Part shown: positions 25,609 to 35,180 of the stretch, one piece after another
Layout of the letters: the number at the start of each line of letters is the position of its first letter
Position numbering within the stretch: position 1 is the first letter of the stretch
Source of the DNA: Mycobacterium sp. ACS4331
Lineage (GTDB): Bacteria; Actinomycetota; Actinomycetes; Mycobacteriales; Mycobacteriaceae
Length of the DNA: 64,000 nucleotides
Direction of reading: 5' to 3'
NCBI RefSeq assembly: GCF_001667265.1
Contig: NZ_LZHW01000075.1
Location: 1 to 64,000, forward strand
The notes under the pieces: generated by a model
What the model was told of the DNA's origin: nothing
The model's database searches: none
The model's input: the letters and a program-made list of their open reading frames with translations, nothing else
Translations under genes and position numbers: made by a program

Positions 25609-26271
25609 TCATGCTGCTCGACGCTGCACCCATCCGGCCGCGACCGCGCCCGCCTCGTTGACCGCCAGGTGGGTCAACGCCGGCGCCACGATGCTGCCCG
25701 ATCGGTGCGCCAACCACCCGAACGCCCAACCGGCCACCCCGGTCACCAGGACGGTGCCCAGCACCGGTTCACCCGCGCCGCGCGCATCGACGATGTGGGA
25801 CAGACCGAACGCCGTGGCCTGCAGCAGCCGGCCCACCCGCGGGCCGAATGCCGACTCCGCCAGCGTGCCCAGCGCGGCGCGATAGGCGGTCTCCTCAGAC
25901 CACACGGTGCCGAGCGGAATTTCGACGGCCAGCCATTTCCATTGCGGCGTAGGCAGATCGCGTGCCGCCATTCCGGTCCGCACGAGCGGGACCGCGGTGG
26001 TCGCGGCCACTCCTGCGGTCACCGCGGCGGCACCCAGGACACCCCAATGCACACCGGCCCGCAGCGCCGGGCCGCGCAGCCCCAGCGGGGCACGCACGCT
26101 CAGGGCGAGCGCCGTGCCGAGCCCCGCCTGGATCAGCGGATGGCGCCGGCCTGGAATCTGCAGACCGGCCGTCGTGCTCCACGCGACCAGCGCCGCGCCC
26201 AAGCCCACCGCAGCCGCCTTCGCACCCAAACCCACCGCGCCCGGCTGCGGGCCGCACCCCTCACCGGTCAT
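25609..26271 (-). CDS. CPBP-family intramembrane metalloprotease
   Basis: This is a 220-residue membrane protein with several helices and the CPBP (Rce1-like) motifs: EETAYRAA (the EExxxR box), FGLSHIVDA and THLAVNEAG. It belongs to the same type as Rv0804. The family includes prenyl-protein and bacteriocin-related proteases; the target here is unknown. The ATG overlaps the stop of the upstream hydrolase gene (ATGA). Confidence 0.85.
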   Translation of the reverse strand: MTGEGCGPQPGAVGLGAKAAAVGLGAALVAWSTTAGLQIPGRRHPLIQAGLGTALALSVRAPLGLRGPALRAGVHWGVLGAAAVTAGVAATTAVPLVRTGMAARDLPTPQWKWLAVEIPLGTVWSEETAYRAALGTLAESAFGPRVGRLLQATAFGLSHIVDARGAGEPVLGTVLVTGVAGWAFGWLAHRSGSIVAPALTHLAVNEAGAVAAGWVQRRAA

Positions 26272-28001
26272 CAGGTCTCCGGCCCGTCCTCGGCCGCGGT
26301 CTTGTCCAGCGCGATCCGAATGCGTTCGGTGTCCGCGGGGGTCCACCCCTCGGGGGGCGCGACCGCCACCCAGCCGTCGAGCACATAGTGCCCATAGTTG
26401 TGACCATGTCCGCCAGGCACTCCCGCGGCGTTGAAGATGTCGGCACCCACCTGCGAGAACGTCACGAACGGATACCACCGCATGGCCGCGGTGCGGTCCC
26501 GGCCCGGCGGTTCGATCAGCCAGTCGGGGCGCGAGAACATCAGATCCGGTGACCACCAGACGATCGGATCGGAGGCGTGCTGCAGGAACAGTACGCGCGT
26601 CCCCTCCCACGGCGCCGCGGTGTCGCGGGCGATCACAGCGGCGTCGGCGCCCTGGGAGAAGCGCACCGTGCGTCCGTTGTCGTAGCGCGGCGCGACCTCG
26701 GTGGTGCCGGGGTCCCGCCGTTCGATGAGTGCGCGCCACAGCGTGCTGGCCTGCGGCGGCCCCACCCACAGCACCGAGTCGAACCCCATCAGCGACACGT
26801 CGGGCAGAAATCCGAATGCCCCCTGGCCCGCCATCGAGCCCAGGCTCTCGCCGTACAGCATCAGTTTGGGCCGCCGATCCTCCGGCAGCTGGGCCCAGCG
26901 TCCCTGCACGGCTTCGATCAGCATGCGACCGGCCGTGACGGACTTCTCCTGATCGCCGACGAACGAGATCCAACTGGGCAGGTAGGAGTACTGGAGCGCG
27001 ACGATCGCGGTGTCACCGTTGTAGAGCATCTCGACCGAGCGCGCGGCGACGGGATTGACCCACCCGGTTCCGGTGGTGGGCACGATGATCAGGGCCTTGC
27101 GCTCGAACGCATGCGTCCGCTCAAGTTCGCTGAGCAGCACCGCCAGCCGACCCTCGTCGGTGTCGGCGGTCTGCAGGCCCGCGTACACCCGGATCGGCTC
27201 CTTGGCGGGCCTGCCGTTGATGCGGGTCAGCTCCTCGGCGCTGGGACCCGTCGCCACGAAGTTGCGGCCCTGATACCCGAGGGTGTCCCACGCCGCGAAT
27301 GATTCTGGGCTGCCCGATCTTTCGGGCCTGGTCGGCGACGCGATCCCGTCTCGGGTCGCGGTGTTCTGCGGTTGGAACACCCGAGAGGCTCCCGCCAGGA
27401 ATCCTCGGTAGAGCACTCCGTTGATCAGCATGACCAGCAGCACCACCACCACCGCGGTCCCGACGAACAGCGCCACCTCGTCGTTGATGCGCCACCGCCG
27501 AATGAGGAATCGCGCCACCACCCTGATCAGGTCCAGGACCACTCGCGAGACCCCGATCGCGACACCGCCGACCACGAGTGCCAGCAGCAGCGTGCGGTAG
27601 TACCCCAGCGTCGCCGGCCCCTCCATCCCGACCACCGCGGCCACCTGCCGCTGCCAGGCCGCGGCGGGCGCGACCATGAGCAGGCTCGCACCGATCGAGG
27701 TGACCACGGTGGCGACCTTGAGCCGCCACAGCACCGTCTTTGACGGAGGCCACCAGCTGCGATTGCGTAACGCGAAGTACCGGACCACTTTTCCGACGAG
27801 AACGCCGACTCCGTAACCGATTGCGGCGTTGATGCCACCGATCAGTCCGGCGAATTCCCAACTGCGCGGCAGCAGGGACGGAGTCAGCGACAGGCAGAAG
27901 AACAGCGCACCGAACGCGACCCCGACGAAGTCGAGACGCAGCAGGCCCCACGCCCACAACAGGAGCGGATGCGTGGCCGTGCGCTCACCCGTCGCGACCA
28001 T
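26271..28001 (-). CDS. Membrane alpha/beta-hydrolase (Abhydrolase_9 type)
   Basis: This 576-residue protein has an N-terminal membrane part of about 230 residues with five or six helices. A C-terminal alpha/beta-hydrolase domain follows with the nucleophile elbow LYGESLGSMAG and a late His in GHGHNYGHYVLDGW. This two-part layout is typical of actinobacterial Abhydrolase_9 proteins. The start at 28001 (MVATGERT) is 10 bases after the purL stop. It forms an operon with purL and the CPBP protease. Likely an envelope esterase or lipase; substrate unknown. Confidence 0.82.
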   Translation of the reverse strand: MVATGERTATHPLLLWAWGLLRLDFVGVAFGALFFCLSLTPSLLPRSWEFAGLIGGINAAIGYGVGVLVGKVVRYFALRNRSWWPPSKTVLWRLKVATVVTSIGASLLMVAPAAAWQRQVAAVVGMEGPATLGYYRTLLLALVVGGVAIGVSRVVLDLIRVVARFLIRRWRINDEVALFVGTAVVVVLLVMLINGVLYRGFLAGASRVFQPQNTATRDGIASPTRPERSGSPESFAAWDTLGYQGRNFVATGPSAEELTRINGRPAKEPIRVYAGLQTADTDEGRLAVLLSELERTHAFERKALIIVPTTGTGWVNPVAARSVEMLYNGDTAIVALQYSYLPSWISFVGDQEKSVTAGRMLIEAVQGRWAQLPEDRRPKLMLYGESLGSMAGQGAFGFLPDVSLMGFDSVLWVGPPQASTLWRALIERRDPGTTEVAPRYDNGRTVRFSQGADAAVIARDTAAPWEGTRVLFLQHASDPIVWWSPDLMFSRPDWLIEPPGRDRTAAMRWYPFVTFSQVGADIFNAAGVPGGHGHNYGHYVLDGWVAVAPPEGWTPADTERIRIALDKTAAEDGPET

Positions 28002-28011
28002 GTCGTCGAGG

Positions 28012-30309
28012 TCACCCGAACAGCTTCGGGAGCACGCCCTCCCACGTCGCGCGGACCTCGGCGAGTGACACCGTGAACAGCCCCTGCACTTCGATCGTGG
28101 GGCCATCGTCCTCAGATCCCTGGTCCACCACGCCGATTCGCGTCGCGGGCAGGTCACGCGCCTCGCACATCGCTCGGAATCTGCTCTCCTCGGTGCGCGG
28201 CACCGCGACCAGGACTCGCCCGGCCGACTCGGAGAACAGCGTGACGAACGGATCGGCACCCTCGGGAAGCAGGAGGCGACAGCCGGTTTCGCCGGCGATC
28301 GCCGACTCGACGACCGCCTGGATCAGGCCGCCCTCCGACAGGTCGTGCGCCGCCGAGATCAGACCGTCGCGGGACGCTGCGGTCAACACTTCGGCCAGCA
28401 GCTGCTCGCGCGCCAAGTCCACCTTCGGCGGCACGCCGCCGAGGTGGTCGGCGGTGACCTGCGCCCAGATCGACCCGTCGAACTCGTCGCGGGTGTCACC
28501 GAGGACGAAGACCGTCTCACCCGGTTCGGTGCCGAATCCGGTCGGGATCCGCCGGGTGACGTCGTCGATCACGCCGAGCACACCCACGACCGGGGTGGGC
28601 AGGATGGCGGTGGACCCGGTCTGGTTGTAGAAGCTGACGTTGCCGCCGGTGACCGGAATCCCCAGCGCCGCACAGCCGTCGGCGAGACCGCGGACGGCCT
28701 GCGAGAACTGCCACATCACGCCCGGGTCCTCCGGCGAACCGAAGTTGAGGCAGTTGGTCACCGCGACCGGGGTGGCGCCGGTGACGGCGACGTTGCGGTA
28801 GGCCTCGGCCAGCGCCAGCTGCGCGCCGGCGTACGGGTCGAGTTGGGTGTAGCGGCCGGAGGCGTCGGTCGACACCGCGACGCCGCGCCCGGTCTCCTCG
28901 TCGATGCGCAGCACACCACCATCGGCGTGTTCGGCGAGCACGGTGTTGCCCCGCACGTAGCGGTCGTACTGCTCGGTGATGAAGGCCCGGCTGCACAGGT
29001 GCGGGCTGCCCAGCAGCGCCAACAGGGTCTCGCGCAGTTCGTCACCGGTGCTGGGCCGCGGCAGGGTCTTGGAACTGTCGGCGATCAGGGCGTCCTGGCT
29101 GTCCGGACGCTGCACGGGACGCTGGTAGACCGGTCCCTCGTGCGCGACGGTGCGCGGGGGCACGTCGACCACGGTCTCGCCGTTCCAGGTGATGACGAGG
29201 CGGTCGCCGTCGGTGACCTCACCGATGACGGTGGCCAGCACGTCCCACTTGCGGCACACGGCCATGAACTTCTCGACGTTCTCCGGCGTCACCACCGCGC
29301 ACATGCGCTCCTGGGACTCGCTGGAGAGCACCTCCGCCGGCGTCATGTTGGCCGCGCGCAGCGGCACCCGATCCAGCTCGATCGCCATACCGCCGTCGCC
29401 GGCCGAGGCGAGTTCGGAAGTGGCGCAGGACAGTCCGGCCCCACCGAGGTCCTGGATGCCGACCACGAGGTCAGCGGCGTACAGCTCCAGACAGCACTCG
29501 ATGAGCACCTTCTCCATGAACGGGTCGCCGACCTGCACCGAGGGCAGCTTCTTACGCCCCGTTCCCGACTCGTCACCCGAGAAGGTGTCCGAGGCCAGCA
29601 CGCTGACGCCACCGATGCCGTCGAGGCCGGTGCGGGCGCCGAACAGGATGATCTTGTTGCCGGTGCCCGACGCGAACGCCAGGTGCAGATCCTCCTTGCG
29701 CAGCACGCCCACGCACAGCGCGTTGACCAGAGGATTGCCCGCATAGCTCGCGTCGAAGACGGTCTCGCCGCCGATGTTCGGCAGGCCCAGGGAGTTGCCG
29801 TAGCCGCCGATGCCGCGGACCACGCCGTCGACCACCCGGCGGGTGTCCGGCGCGTCGGCCGCGCCGAAGCGCAGCTGATCCATCACCGCGACCGGGCGGG
29901 CGCCCATCGCCATGATGTCGCGCACGATGCCGCCGACGCCGGTGGCGGCGCCCTGATAGGGCTCGACGTAGGACGGGTGGTTGTGCGACTCGACCTTGAA
30001 TGTCACGGCCCAGCCGTCGCCGATGTCGACCACACCGGCGTTCTCGCCGATGCCGGCCAGCATGCCCGCGCGCATCTCGTCCGTCGTGGTCTCGCCGAAG
30101 TAGCGCAGGTGCACCTTGGAGGACTTGTAGGAGCAGTGCTCGCTCCACATCACCGAGTACATCGCCAGTTCGGCGTCGGTGGGACGACGGCCGAGGATCT
30201 CGCGGATGCGCTCGTACTCGTCGTCCTTGAGCCCCAATTCACGGAACGGCTGCGGCTGGTCGGGGCTGGCGGCGGCACGCTCGACGGTGTCTACTTCGGG
30301 GCTGGTCAC
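28012..30309 (-). CDS. purL: FGAM synthase large subunit PurL
   Basis: PurL makes FGAM from FGAR, ATP and ammonia with PurQ and PurS. The 765 residues are the short bacterial PurL form. Signatures are ESHNHPSYVEPYQGAATG (residue about 100), MWSEHCSYKSSK and the second-half PVTGGNVSFYNQTG. There are two GTG candidates, at 30315 and 30309. The second (VTSPEVDT) is preferred because a TAGACT -10 box ends six bases upstream, the geometry of a leaderless start. Confidence 0.95.
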   Translation of the reverse strand: MTSPEVDTVERAAASPDQPQPFRELGLKDDEYERIREILGRRPTDAELAMYSVMWSEHCSYKSSKVHLRYFGETTTDEMRAGMLAGIGENAGVVDIGDGWAVTFKVESHNHPSYVEPYQGAATGVGGIVRDIMAMGARPVAVMDQLRFGAADAPDTRRVVDGVVRGIGGYGNSLGLPNIGGETVFDASYAGNPLVNALCVGVLRKEDLHLAFASGTGNKIILFGARTGLDGIGGVSVLASDTFSGDESGTGRKKLPSVQVGDPFMEKVLIECCLELYAADLVVGIQDLGGAGLSCATSELASAGDGGMAIELDRVPLRAANMTPAEVLSSESQERMCAVVTPENVEKFMAVCRKWDVLATVIGEVTDGDRLVITWNGETVVDVPPRTVAHEGPVYQRPVQRPDSQDALIADSSKTLPRPSTGDELRETLLALLGSPHLCSRAFITEQYDRYVRGNTVLAEHADGGVLRIDEETGRGVAVSTDASGRYTQLDPYAGAQLALAEAYRNVAVTGATPVAVTNCLNFGSPEDPGVMWQFSQAVRGLADGCAALGIPVTGGNVSFYNQTGSTAILPTPVVGVLGVIDDVTRRIPTGFGTEPGETVFVLGDTRDEFDGSIWAQVTADHLGGVPPKVDLAREQLLAEVLTAASRDGLISAAHDLSEGGLIQAVVESAIAGETGCRLLLPEGADPFVTLFSESAGRVLVAVPRTEESRFRAMCEARDLPATRIGVVDQGSEDDGPTIEVQGLFTVSLAEVRATWEGVLPKLFG

Positions 30310-30315
30310 GGGCAC

Positions 30316-30321
30316 AGTCTA
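30316..30321 (-). promoter_or_regulatory. -10 box for leaderless purL
   Basis: On the minus strand TAGACT (TANNNT) ends six bases before the GTG at 30309. Transcription would then start on or next to that GTG. Confidence 0.6.
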
Positions 30322-30376
30322 GTAAGCGCCGAAGGGCCGGGCGTTCTTCCCCGCTGCGCGACAGCCGCAGAGCGGC

Positions 30377-30727
30377 TCAATGCCCGGCCGCGACGCAGAA
30401 GGCGTTGCCGTCGGGATCGGTCAGGACCACCCACGAGAAGGCGTCGCCGAAGCTGTGCCGTCCGGTCTCGACGGCCCCGCGCGACACCAGCAGGTCGACC
30501 TCGGCCTGCACGTCGTCGGCGCCCAGATCCAGGTGAAGGCGGTTTTTGCCCGGCGTCGGATCCTCCACGCGCTGAAACCCGAGGTTGAGCCCGGAGGGCA
30601 ACGCGACGATGTAGAACTCGTCGGCCATCACCTCCCTGGCCTCCGCGCCGAACGCCTCGGCCCACCAGGTCGCCAGCCGGCCGGGGTCAAGCGTGTCCAT
30701 CGTCACCATCGCCACATTCAAAGCCAT
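30377..30727 (-). CDS. VOC/glyoxalase-fold protein
   Basis: This 116-residue protein has the paired beta-alpha-beta-beta-beta units of the VOC superfamily (NVAMVTMDTLDPGRLATWW and RLHLDLGADDVQAEVDLL). It ends in WVVLTDPDGNAFCVAAGH. It is homologous to Rv0801. The ATG at 30727 starts directly at the fold. Metal and substrate cannot be read from the sequence. It lies between purL and pepC on the same strand, with 67 bases to purL. Confidence 0.85.
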   Translation of the reverse strand: MALNVAMVTMDTLDPGRLATWWAEAFGAEAREVMADEFYIVALPSGLNLGFQRVEDPTPGKNRLHLDLGADDVQAEVDLLVSRGAVETGRHSFGDAFSWVVLTDPDGNAFCVAAGH

Positions 30728-30773
30728 GCATTCGACGCTAACCCCAGGCGCCGACAAGCAGAAGGAGCTTTCG

Positions 30774-32039
30774 TCAGTCAGGTGCCAGGAAGGCCCGCAG
30801 CGCGGCCGTGTACGTCACGACGTCATGGGCGCCCATCAACTCGCGCGCGGAGTGCATGGCCAGCTGCGGCGCCCCCACGTCCACCGTGGGAATCCCGGTC
30901 CGCGCCGAGGTCATGGGCCCGATGGTCGATCCGCAGGGAAGGTCGGCGCGGTGTTCGTAACGCTGCAGCGGCACACCGGCCTGACGGCACGCCAACTCGA
31001 AGGCCGCGGCCGTCCGACCGTCGGTGGCGTAGCGCAGGTTGGGCTGCACCTTGAGCACTGGGCCGCCGTTGACCTCGATGAGATGGCCGGGCTCATGCCG
31101 GTCCGGGTAGTTGGGATGCGTGGCGTGGGCCATGTCGCCGGAGGCCACCATCGACCCCGCGACACGCCGCAGGAAGTCCTCGCGGCTGCCGCCGGCGGCC
31201 AGCACGATGCGCTCCAGCGTCGTGATCAGCAGGTCCGACTGAGCCCCGTGGCCAGACGTCGACCCCACCTCCTCGTGGTCGAACAGCGCCAGCACCGGCA
31301 CGTGCTCGCCGGCGGGCGCGTCCAGCAGGGCCCGCAGCCCCGCGTAGCAGGTGGCCTGGTTGTCCAGCCGGGGTGCGCTGACGAACTCCGAGTCCGGCCC
31401 CCACACCGCCGACGCTGTCAGGTCGTGCGTCATCAGGTCGAAGCCCAGGACGTCGTCGGCGTCGACCCCGGCGGCCGCGGCGACCAGGCCCAGGAAGGAT
31501 CCGGAGGAGCCGGGCCGCTCCCCGGCCGCCCACACCGCGTTGACGTGGCGCTGCGGGTCCAGCTTGACCCCCGCGCGGTCTTCGGACAGATGGATGGCCA
31601 GCTGAGGCACACGCAGCACCGGTTCGTCGATGCAGACCAGCGAGTGCCGCAGTCCGGACCCGGACCGCACCGACAGCCGTCCGCTGATCCCCAACTCGCG
31701 GTCCAGCCAGGAGTTCAGCCAGGCTCCGCCGTAGGGCTGCAGCGCCACCACCTGCCATCCCGCCACCGCGCGGTCGGGGTGCTGCTTGACCCGCAGATTG
31801 GGGCTGTCGGTGTGCCCGCCGACGATGCGGAACGGCCCGCCGGGGGCGCCGCTGCTGTCCCACGCCACCAGCGATCCGGCGCGCACCGTGAAGAACCGGC
31901 CCGCGTCCGGCCAGGCGTCGGTCTCCTCGAGTTCGACGTACCCGGCGTCGGTCAGCGCCGCGGCGACCGTGCGGCAGACGTGAAACGGCGACGGCGAGGC
32001 GTCGATGAACTCGCAGAGACCCGAGGCGCTGGCGGACAT
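30774..32039 (-). CDS. pepC: M18-family aspartyl aminopeptidase PepC
   Basis: This zinc aminopeptidase of the M18 family removes N-terminal acidic residues. Metal-binding and catalytic segments are GGHTDSPNLRVK, FDHEEVGSTSGHGAQ and HATHPNYPDRHEPGH. At 421 residues it matches Rv0800. The ATG at 32039 (MSASASGL) was taken; an ATG three codons upstream is equally open but too close to the AGGAG site. Its promoter region faces the DyP peroxidase gene. Confidence 0.9.
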   Translation of the reverse strand: MSASASGLCEFIDASPSPFHVCRTVAAALTDAGYVELEETDAWPDAGRFFTVRAGSLVAWDSSGAPGGPFRIVGGHTDSPNLRVKQHPDRAVAGWQVVALQPYGGAWLNSWLDRELGISGRLSVRSGSGLRHSLVCIDEPVLRVPQLAIHLSEDRAGVKLDPQRHVNAVWAAGERPGSSGSFLGLVAAAAGVDADDVLGFDLMTHDLTASAVWGPDSEFVSAPRLDNQATCYAGLRALLDAPAGEHVPVLALFDHEEVGSTSGHGAQSDLLITTLERIVLAAGGSREDFLRRVAGSMVASGDMAHATHPNYPDRHEPGHLIEVNGGPVLKVQPNLRYATDGRTAAAFELACRQAGVPLQRYEHRADLPCGSTIGPMTSARTGIPTVDVGAPQLAMHSARELMGAHDVVTYTAALRAFLAPD

Positions 32040-32160
32040 GGCGTCCATTCTCTCCTGCGGCCACCGCTGGGCCGGTGTCCGCCGTCCGGAACTGCGTGGT
32101 TTTCGGCCGATCTGCAGGCATTTCCGCACATTCGGGCCGGTGTGGAGGGCCTAGTGCCGC

Positions 32161-32166
32161 TAATGT
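32161..32166 (+). promoter_or_regulatory. -10 box of the DyP-encapsulin operon
   Basis: TAATGT (TANNNT) ends six bases before the GTG at 32173 and predicts a leaderless transcript for the dyp-enc pair. Confidence 0.55.
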
Positions 32167-32172
32167 CGACCC

Positions 32173-33228
32173 GTGGCCACCGGCAGACCCCAACCGATCC
32201 TCACGCCACTGACCCCCGCCGCGATATTTCTCGTCGCCACCATCGACGACGGGGACGACGCCGCGGCGCGGGTGCACGACGCGCTGACCGGGCTCTCCGG
32301 CCTGGTGCGCGCTGTCGGGTTCCGCACTCCGCAGGCGCACCTGAATGTGGTGGCGGGCATCGGTTCTGCGGCCTGGGACCGGTTGTTCGCCGGACCGCGA
32401 CCGGCCAAACTGCATCCCTTCGTCCCGCTGGACGGCGGTCGCCACCGGGCCCCCTCCACGCCGGGAGACCTGCTGTTCCACATCCGCGCCGAATCCATGG
32501 ACGTCTGTTACGAACTGGGCGGAAGGGTGCTCGGTGCCATGTCCGGTGCCGTCACCGTGGTCGACGAGGTGCACGGGTTCAAGTTCTACGAGCAGCGCGA
32601 TCTGCTCGGCTTCGTCGACGGGACCGAGAACCCGGACGGACCCGACGCCGTCGAAGCCGTCCAGATCGGCGAGGGACACCCGGATTTCGCCGACTTCCCC
32701 GGGGGAAGTTATGTGCATGTGCAGCGCTACACCCACGACATGACGGCATGGAACGCGCTCAGCGTCACCGAACAGGAACTGGTGATCGGCCGGACCAAAC
32801 TCGAGGACATCGAACTCGACGACGCGGTCAAACCGGCCAATTCCCATGTGGCCCTCAACACCCTGGTCGACGAGGACGGCAACGATCTCGACATCGTGCG
32901 GGCCAACATGCCGTTCGGCACGCTCGGCGACGGCGAATCCGGGACGTATTACATCGCCTACTCCGCTGACCCGGATGTCACCGAGAAGATGCTGCGCAAC
33001 ATGTTCATCGGCGACCCGCCGGGCAACACCGACCGCATCCTGGACTTCTCGACGGCCAAGACCGGCGGCATGTTCTTCGTCCCCACGATCGACTTCCTCG
33101 ACGACCCCCCTCCACTGCCGGATGCGGCGGCGACCGCCCCGGAGGAGGACGAGGATTCCGCACCCCGGACATCTCCCCGCCACGACGGCTCGTTGGCGAT
33201 CGGCAGCCTGAAAGGACAACGTCAATGA
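32173..33228 (+). CDS. dyp: DyP-type peroxidase, encapsulin cargo
   Basis: This is a heme peroxidase of 351 residues, the main cargo of the mycobacterial encapsulin. The DyP signature GFVDGTENP is near residue 155, and YVHVQRYTHDM follows in the heme region. The C-terminus is an acidic linker and then DGSLAIGSLKGQRQ, which fits the known encapsulin-targeting peptide. The stop overlaps the encapsulin start (ATGA), so cargo and shell are made together. It matches Rv0799c. Confidence 0.93.
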   Translation: MATGRPQPILTPLTPAAIFLVATIDDGDDAAARVHDALTGLSGLVRAVGFRTPQAHLNVVAGIGSAAWDRLFAGPRPAKLHPFVPLDGGRHRAPSTPGDLLFHIRAESMDVCYELGGRVLGAMSGAVTVVDEVHGFKFYEQRDLLGFVDGTENPDGPDAVEAVQIGEGHPDFADFPGGSYVHVQRYTHDMTAWNALSVTEQELVIGRTKLEDIELDDAVKPANSHVALNTLVDEDGNDLDIVRANMPFGTLGDGESGTYYIAYSADPDVTEKMLRNMFIGDPPGNTDRILDFSTAKTGGMFFVPTIDFLDDPPPLPDAAATAPEEDEDSAPRTSPRHDGSLAIGSLKGQRQ

Positions 33229-34022
33229 ACAACCTGTACCGCGAACTGGCGCCGGTCACCGATGCGGCGTGGGCCGAGATCGAGTTGGAGGCGACCCGGA
33301 CGTTCAAGCGTCACGTGGCGGGCCGTCGGGTGGTCGACGTCAGCGAACCCGGCGGCCCCGTGACCGCCGGCATCAGCACAGGCCACCTGCTCGACGTCGC
33401 CTCGCCGTCCGACGGGGTGGTCGCACACCTGCGGGAGGCACGGCCGCTGGTGCGGCTGCGGGTTCCGTTCACCGTCAAGCGGATCGACATCGACGATGTC
33501 GAGCGCGGATCGCAGGACTCGGACTGGGATCCGGTCAAGGAAGCCGCGAAGAAGTTGGCGTTCGTCGAGGATCGCGCGATCTTCGAAGGCTACGAGGCCG
33601 CGTCGATCGGCGGCATCCGCAAGTGCAGTTCCAACCCCGCCCTGGCGATCCCCGAGGACCCGCGCGAGATCCCCGACGTCATCGCCCAGGCCCTGAGCGA
33701 ACTTCGGCTGGCCGGTGTCGACGGGCCGTATTCGGTGCTGCTGTCGGCCGACATCTACACGCAGGTCAGTGAGACCACCGCGCACGGTTATCCGATCCGC
33801 GAGCACATCAACAGGCTGGTCGACGGGGACATCATCTGGGCGCCGGCAATCGACGGTGCATTCGTGTTGTCCACCCGCGGTGGGGATTTCGACCTTCAAC
33901 TGGGCACCGACGTCAGCATCGGCTACCTGTCGCACGACGCCGAGACGGTGCAGCTGTACCTGGAGGAGACGTTGACGTTCCTGTGCTACACCGCCGAGGC
34001 GTCGGTGGCGCTGAGCCCCTAG
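33225..34022 (+). CDS. enc: Encapsulin nanocompartment shell protein
   Basis: This HK97-fold shell protein self-assembles into a protein cage around DyP. At 265 residues, with LYRELAPVTDAAWAEIE at the start, RRVVDVSEP and the EGYEAASIGGI loop, it matches Rv0798c (Cfp29). Cages of this family protect cells from oxidative and acid stress in mycobacteria. The stop is four bases inside the convergent tautomerase gene. Confidence 0.95.
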   Translation: MNNLYRELAPVTDAAWAEIELEATRTFKRHVAGRRVVDVSEPGGPVTAGISTGHLLDVASPSDGVVAHLREARPLVRLRVPFTVKRIDIDDVERGSQDSDWDPVKEAAKKLAFVEDRAIFEGYEAASIGGIRKCSSNPALAIPEDPREIPDVIAQALSELRLAGVDGPYSVLLSADIYTQVSETTAHGYPIREHINRLVDGDIIWAPAIDGAFVLSTRGGDFDLQLGTDVSIGYLSHDAETVQLYLEETLTFLCYTAEASVALSP

Positions 34023-34444
34023 TAGGGGCTGGCGGCGTTCTCCCTCACCCACCGCTGCTCGGCCTCCGAGCGCGCCGGCGGCGGGATCAGTCCGTTGATC
34101 ATCCAGAGGTCCTCACTGGTCTCGTCGATGTGGAACTCCGAGTGCAGGCCCGGATGCCGGCTCAGGTACGGATCCAGGATCGTGTTGACCCAGTGCGCGA
34201 TTCGGTGCCTATGGGCCCGGTCGGCGGCATGGCGCGCGATGTGGTCGATCACCACGCGGACTCCCGCCAGCGGTGCGACGCCACCGACATACATGTCGCC
34301 GTGTGGGATCTCGTTGAAGACCGTCACGACGTAGAACCGCGGCAGTCCCGCCTCGGCGTAGCGGTCGGTGATGCGTTCAGACAGCTCCTTCTTGTCGGCG
34401 TCGGTGAAGACACCCGGGGTGTGGTGGATGGTCCACAGCGGCAT
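34019..34444 (-). CDS. Tautomerase_3-family protein
   Basis: This 141-residue protein belongs to the tautomerase superfamily related to cis-3-chloroacrylic acid dehalogenase. The N-terminal MPLWTIHHTPGVFTD would expose the catalytic Pro1 after Met removal. The metabolic substrate is unknown. It sits 16 bases downstream of the SDR gene on the same strand, so they are probably cotranscribed under the HxlR-type regulator. Confidence 0.82.
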   Translation of the reverse strand: MPLWTIHHTPGVFTDADKKELSERITDRYAEAGLPRFYVVTVFNEIPHGDMYVGGVAPLAGVRVVIDHIARHAADRAHRHRIAHWVNTILDPYLSRHPGLHSEFHIDETSEDLWMINGLIPPPARSEAEQRWVRENAASPY

Positions 34445-34460
34445 GACAGGTCTCCTCGGG

Positions 34461-35162
34461 TCAGTGGGACAGGGTGAAGGTCAGGTTCTCGACGGGCCCG
34501 GACAGAGCCGCCTTCGCCTGCGCGGTGGCGTCGTCGGTGAGCACCTCGTTTGCGCCGGCCTCCAGGGCGTCCAGGATGCGCCGCGCGACCTCGGCGGGAG
34601 CGGTCTTGGGCAGTGGGATCGCCGAGACCATGTCGGTGTCGATGAAACCCGCGTGCACACCGAGCACCTGGGTGTGCTGGCCGGCGAGTTCGGCACGCAG
34701 CGAGTTGGTGACCGACCAGATCGCCGCCTTGGACGCGCCGTAGGCGCCGCTGCCGCCCAGCCAGGACAGCACCGAGTGCACGTTGACGACGGCGCCGCCC
34801 CCGCGGCCGGCCAGGATGGGCGCGAAGGCACGGGTGACTCGCAGCGGCCCGAACACGTTGACGTCGAATGTGGTTGCCACATCGGCCATGTCCGCGGTCA
34901 GCAGTCCGCCCGGAAGCAGCACGCCCGCGTTGTTGATCACGATGTCGGCATCGGGGGCGGCGGCGGCCAGTTCCGCGACGGACCGCTCCGAGGTGACCTC
35001 GAGTCGGTGGGTGACCACCCGCGGCCTCTCGTCGGCGAACTCCTCCCGCGCCGTGGAGTACACCCTGCGCGCGCCGCGGTGCAGCAGTTCGTCGACGATC
35101 GCGGCGCCCAGTCCGCGCCGCCCTCCGGTCACCACCACCACACTGCCTTCGACAGCCACCAT
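34461..35162 (-). CDS. Short-chain dehydrogenase/reductase
   Basis: This classical SDR of 233 residues has the cofactor loop TGGRRGLG at residue 12, NNAGV, and the catalytic Ser-Tyr-Lys set (HSVLSW, YGASK). It is divergent from the HxlR-type regulator across a region with two dyads, so the substrate probably controls it through that regulator. The substrate is not known. Confidence 0.88.
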   Translation of the reverse strand: MVAVEGSVVVVTGGRRGLGAAIVDELLHRGARRVYSTAREEFADERPRVVTHRLEVTSERSVAELAAAAPDADIVINNAGVLLPGGLLTADMADVATTFDVNVFGPLRVTRAFAPILAGRGGGAVVNVHSVLSWLGGSGAYGASKAAIWSVTNSLRAELAGQHTQVLGVHAGFIDTDMVSAIPLPKTAPAEVARRILDALEAGANEVLTDDATAQAKAALSGPVENLTFTLSH

Positions 35163-35180
35163 GACCCCGCTCCCATCTGA

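Noticed and set aside
28345..30588. A 747-codon open frame on the plus strand opposite purL
   Set aside because: It mirrors purL almost completely. High GC content opens long antisense frames, and the product is rich in His/Arg/Gly with no domain. No ribosome site was found.
31093..33225. A 710-codon frame on the minus strand opposite dyp and into pepC
   Set aside because: It overlaps two well-supported genes in another frame. The product is low-complexity and has no motif.
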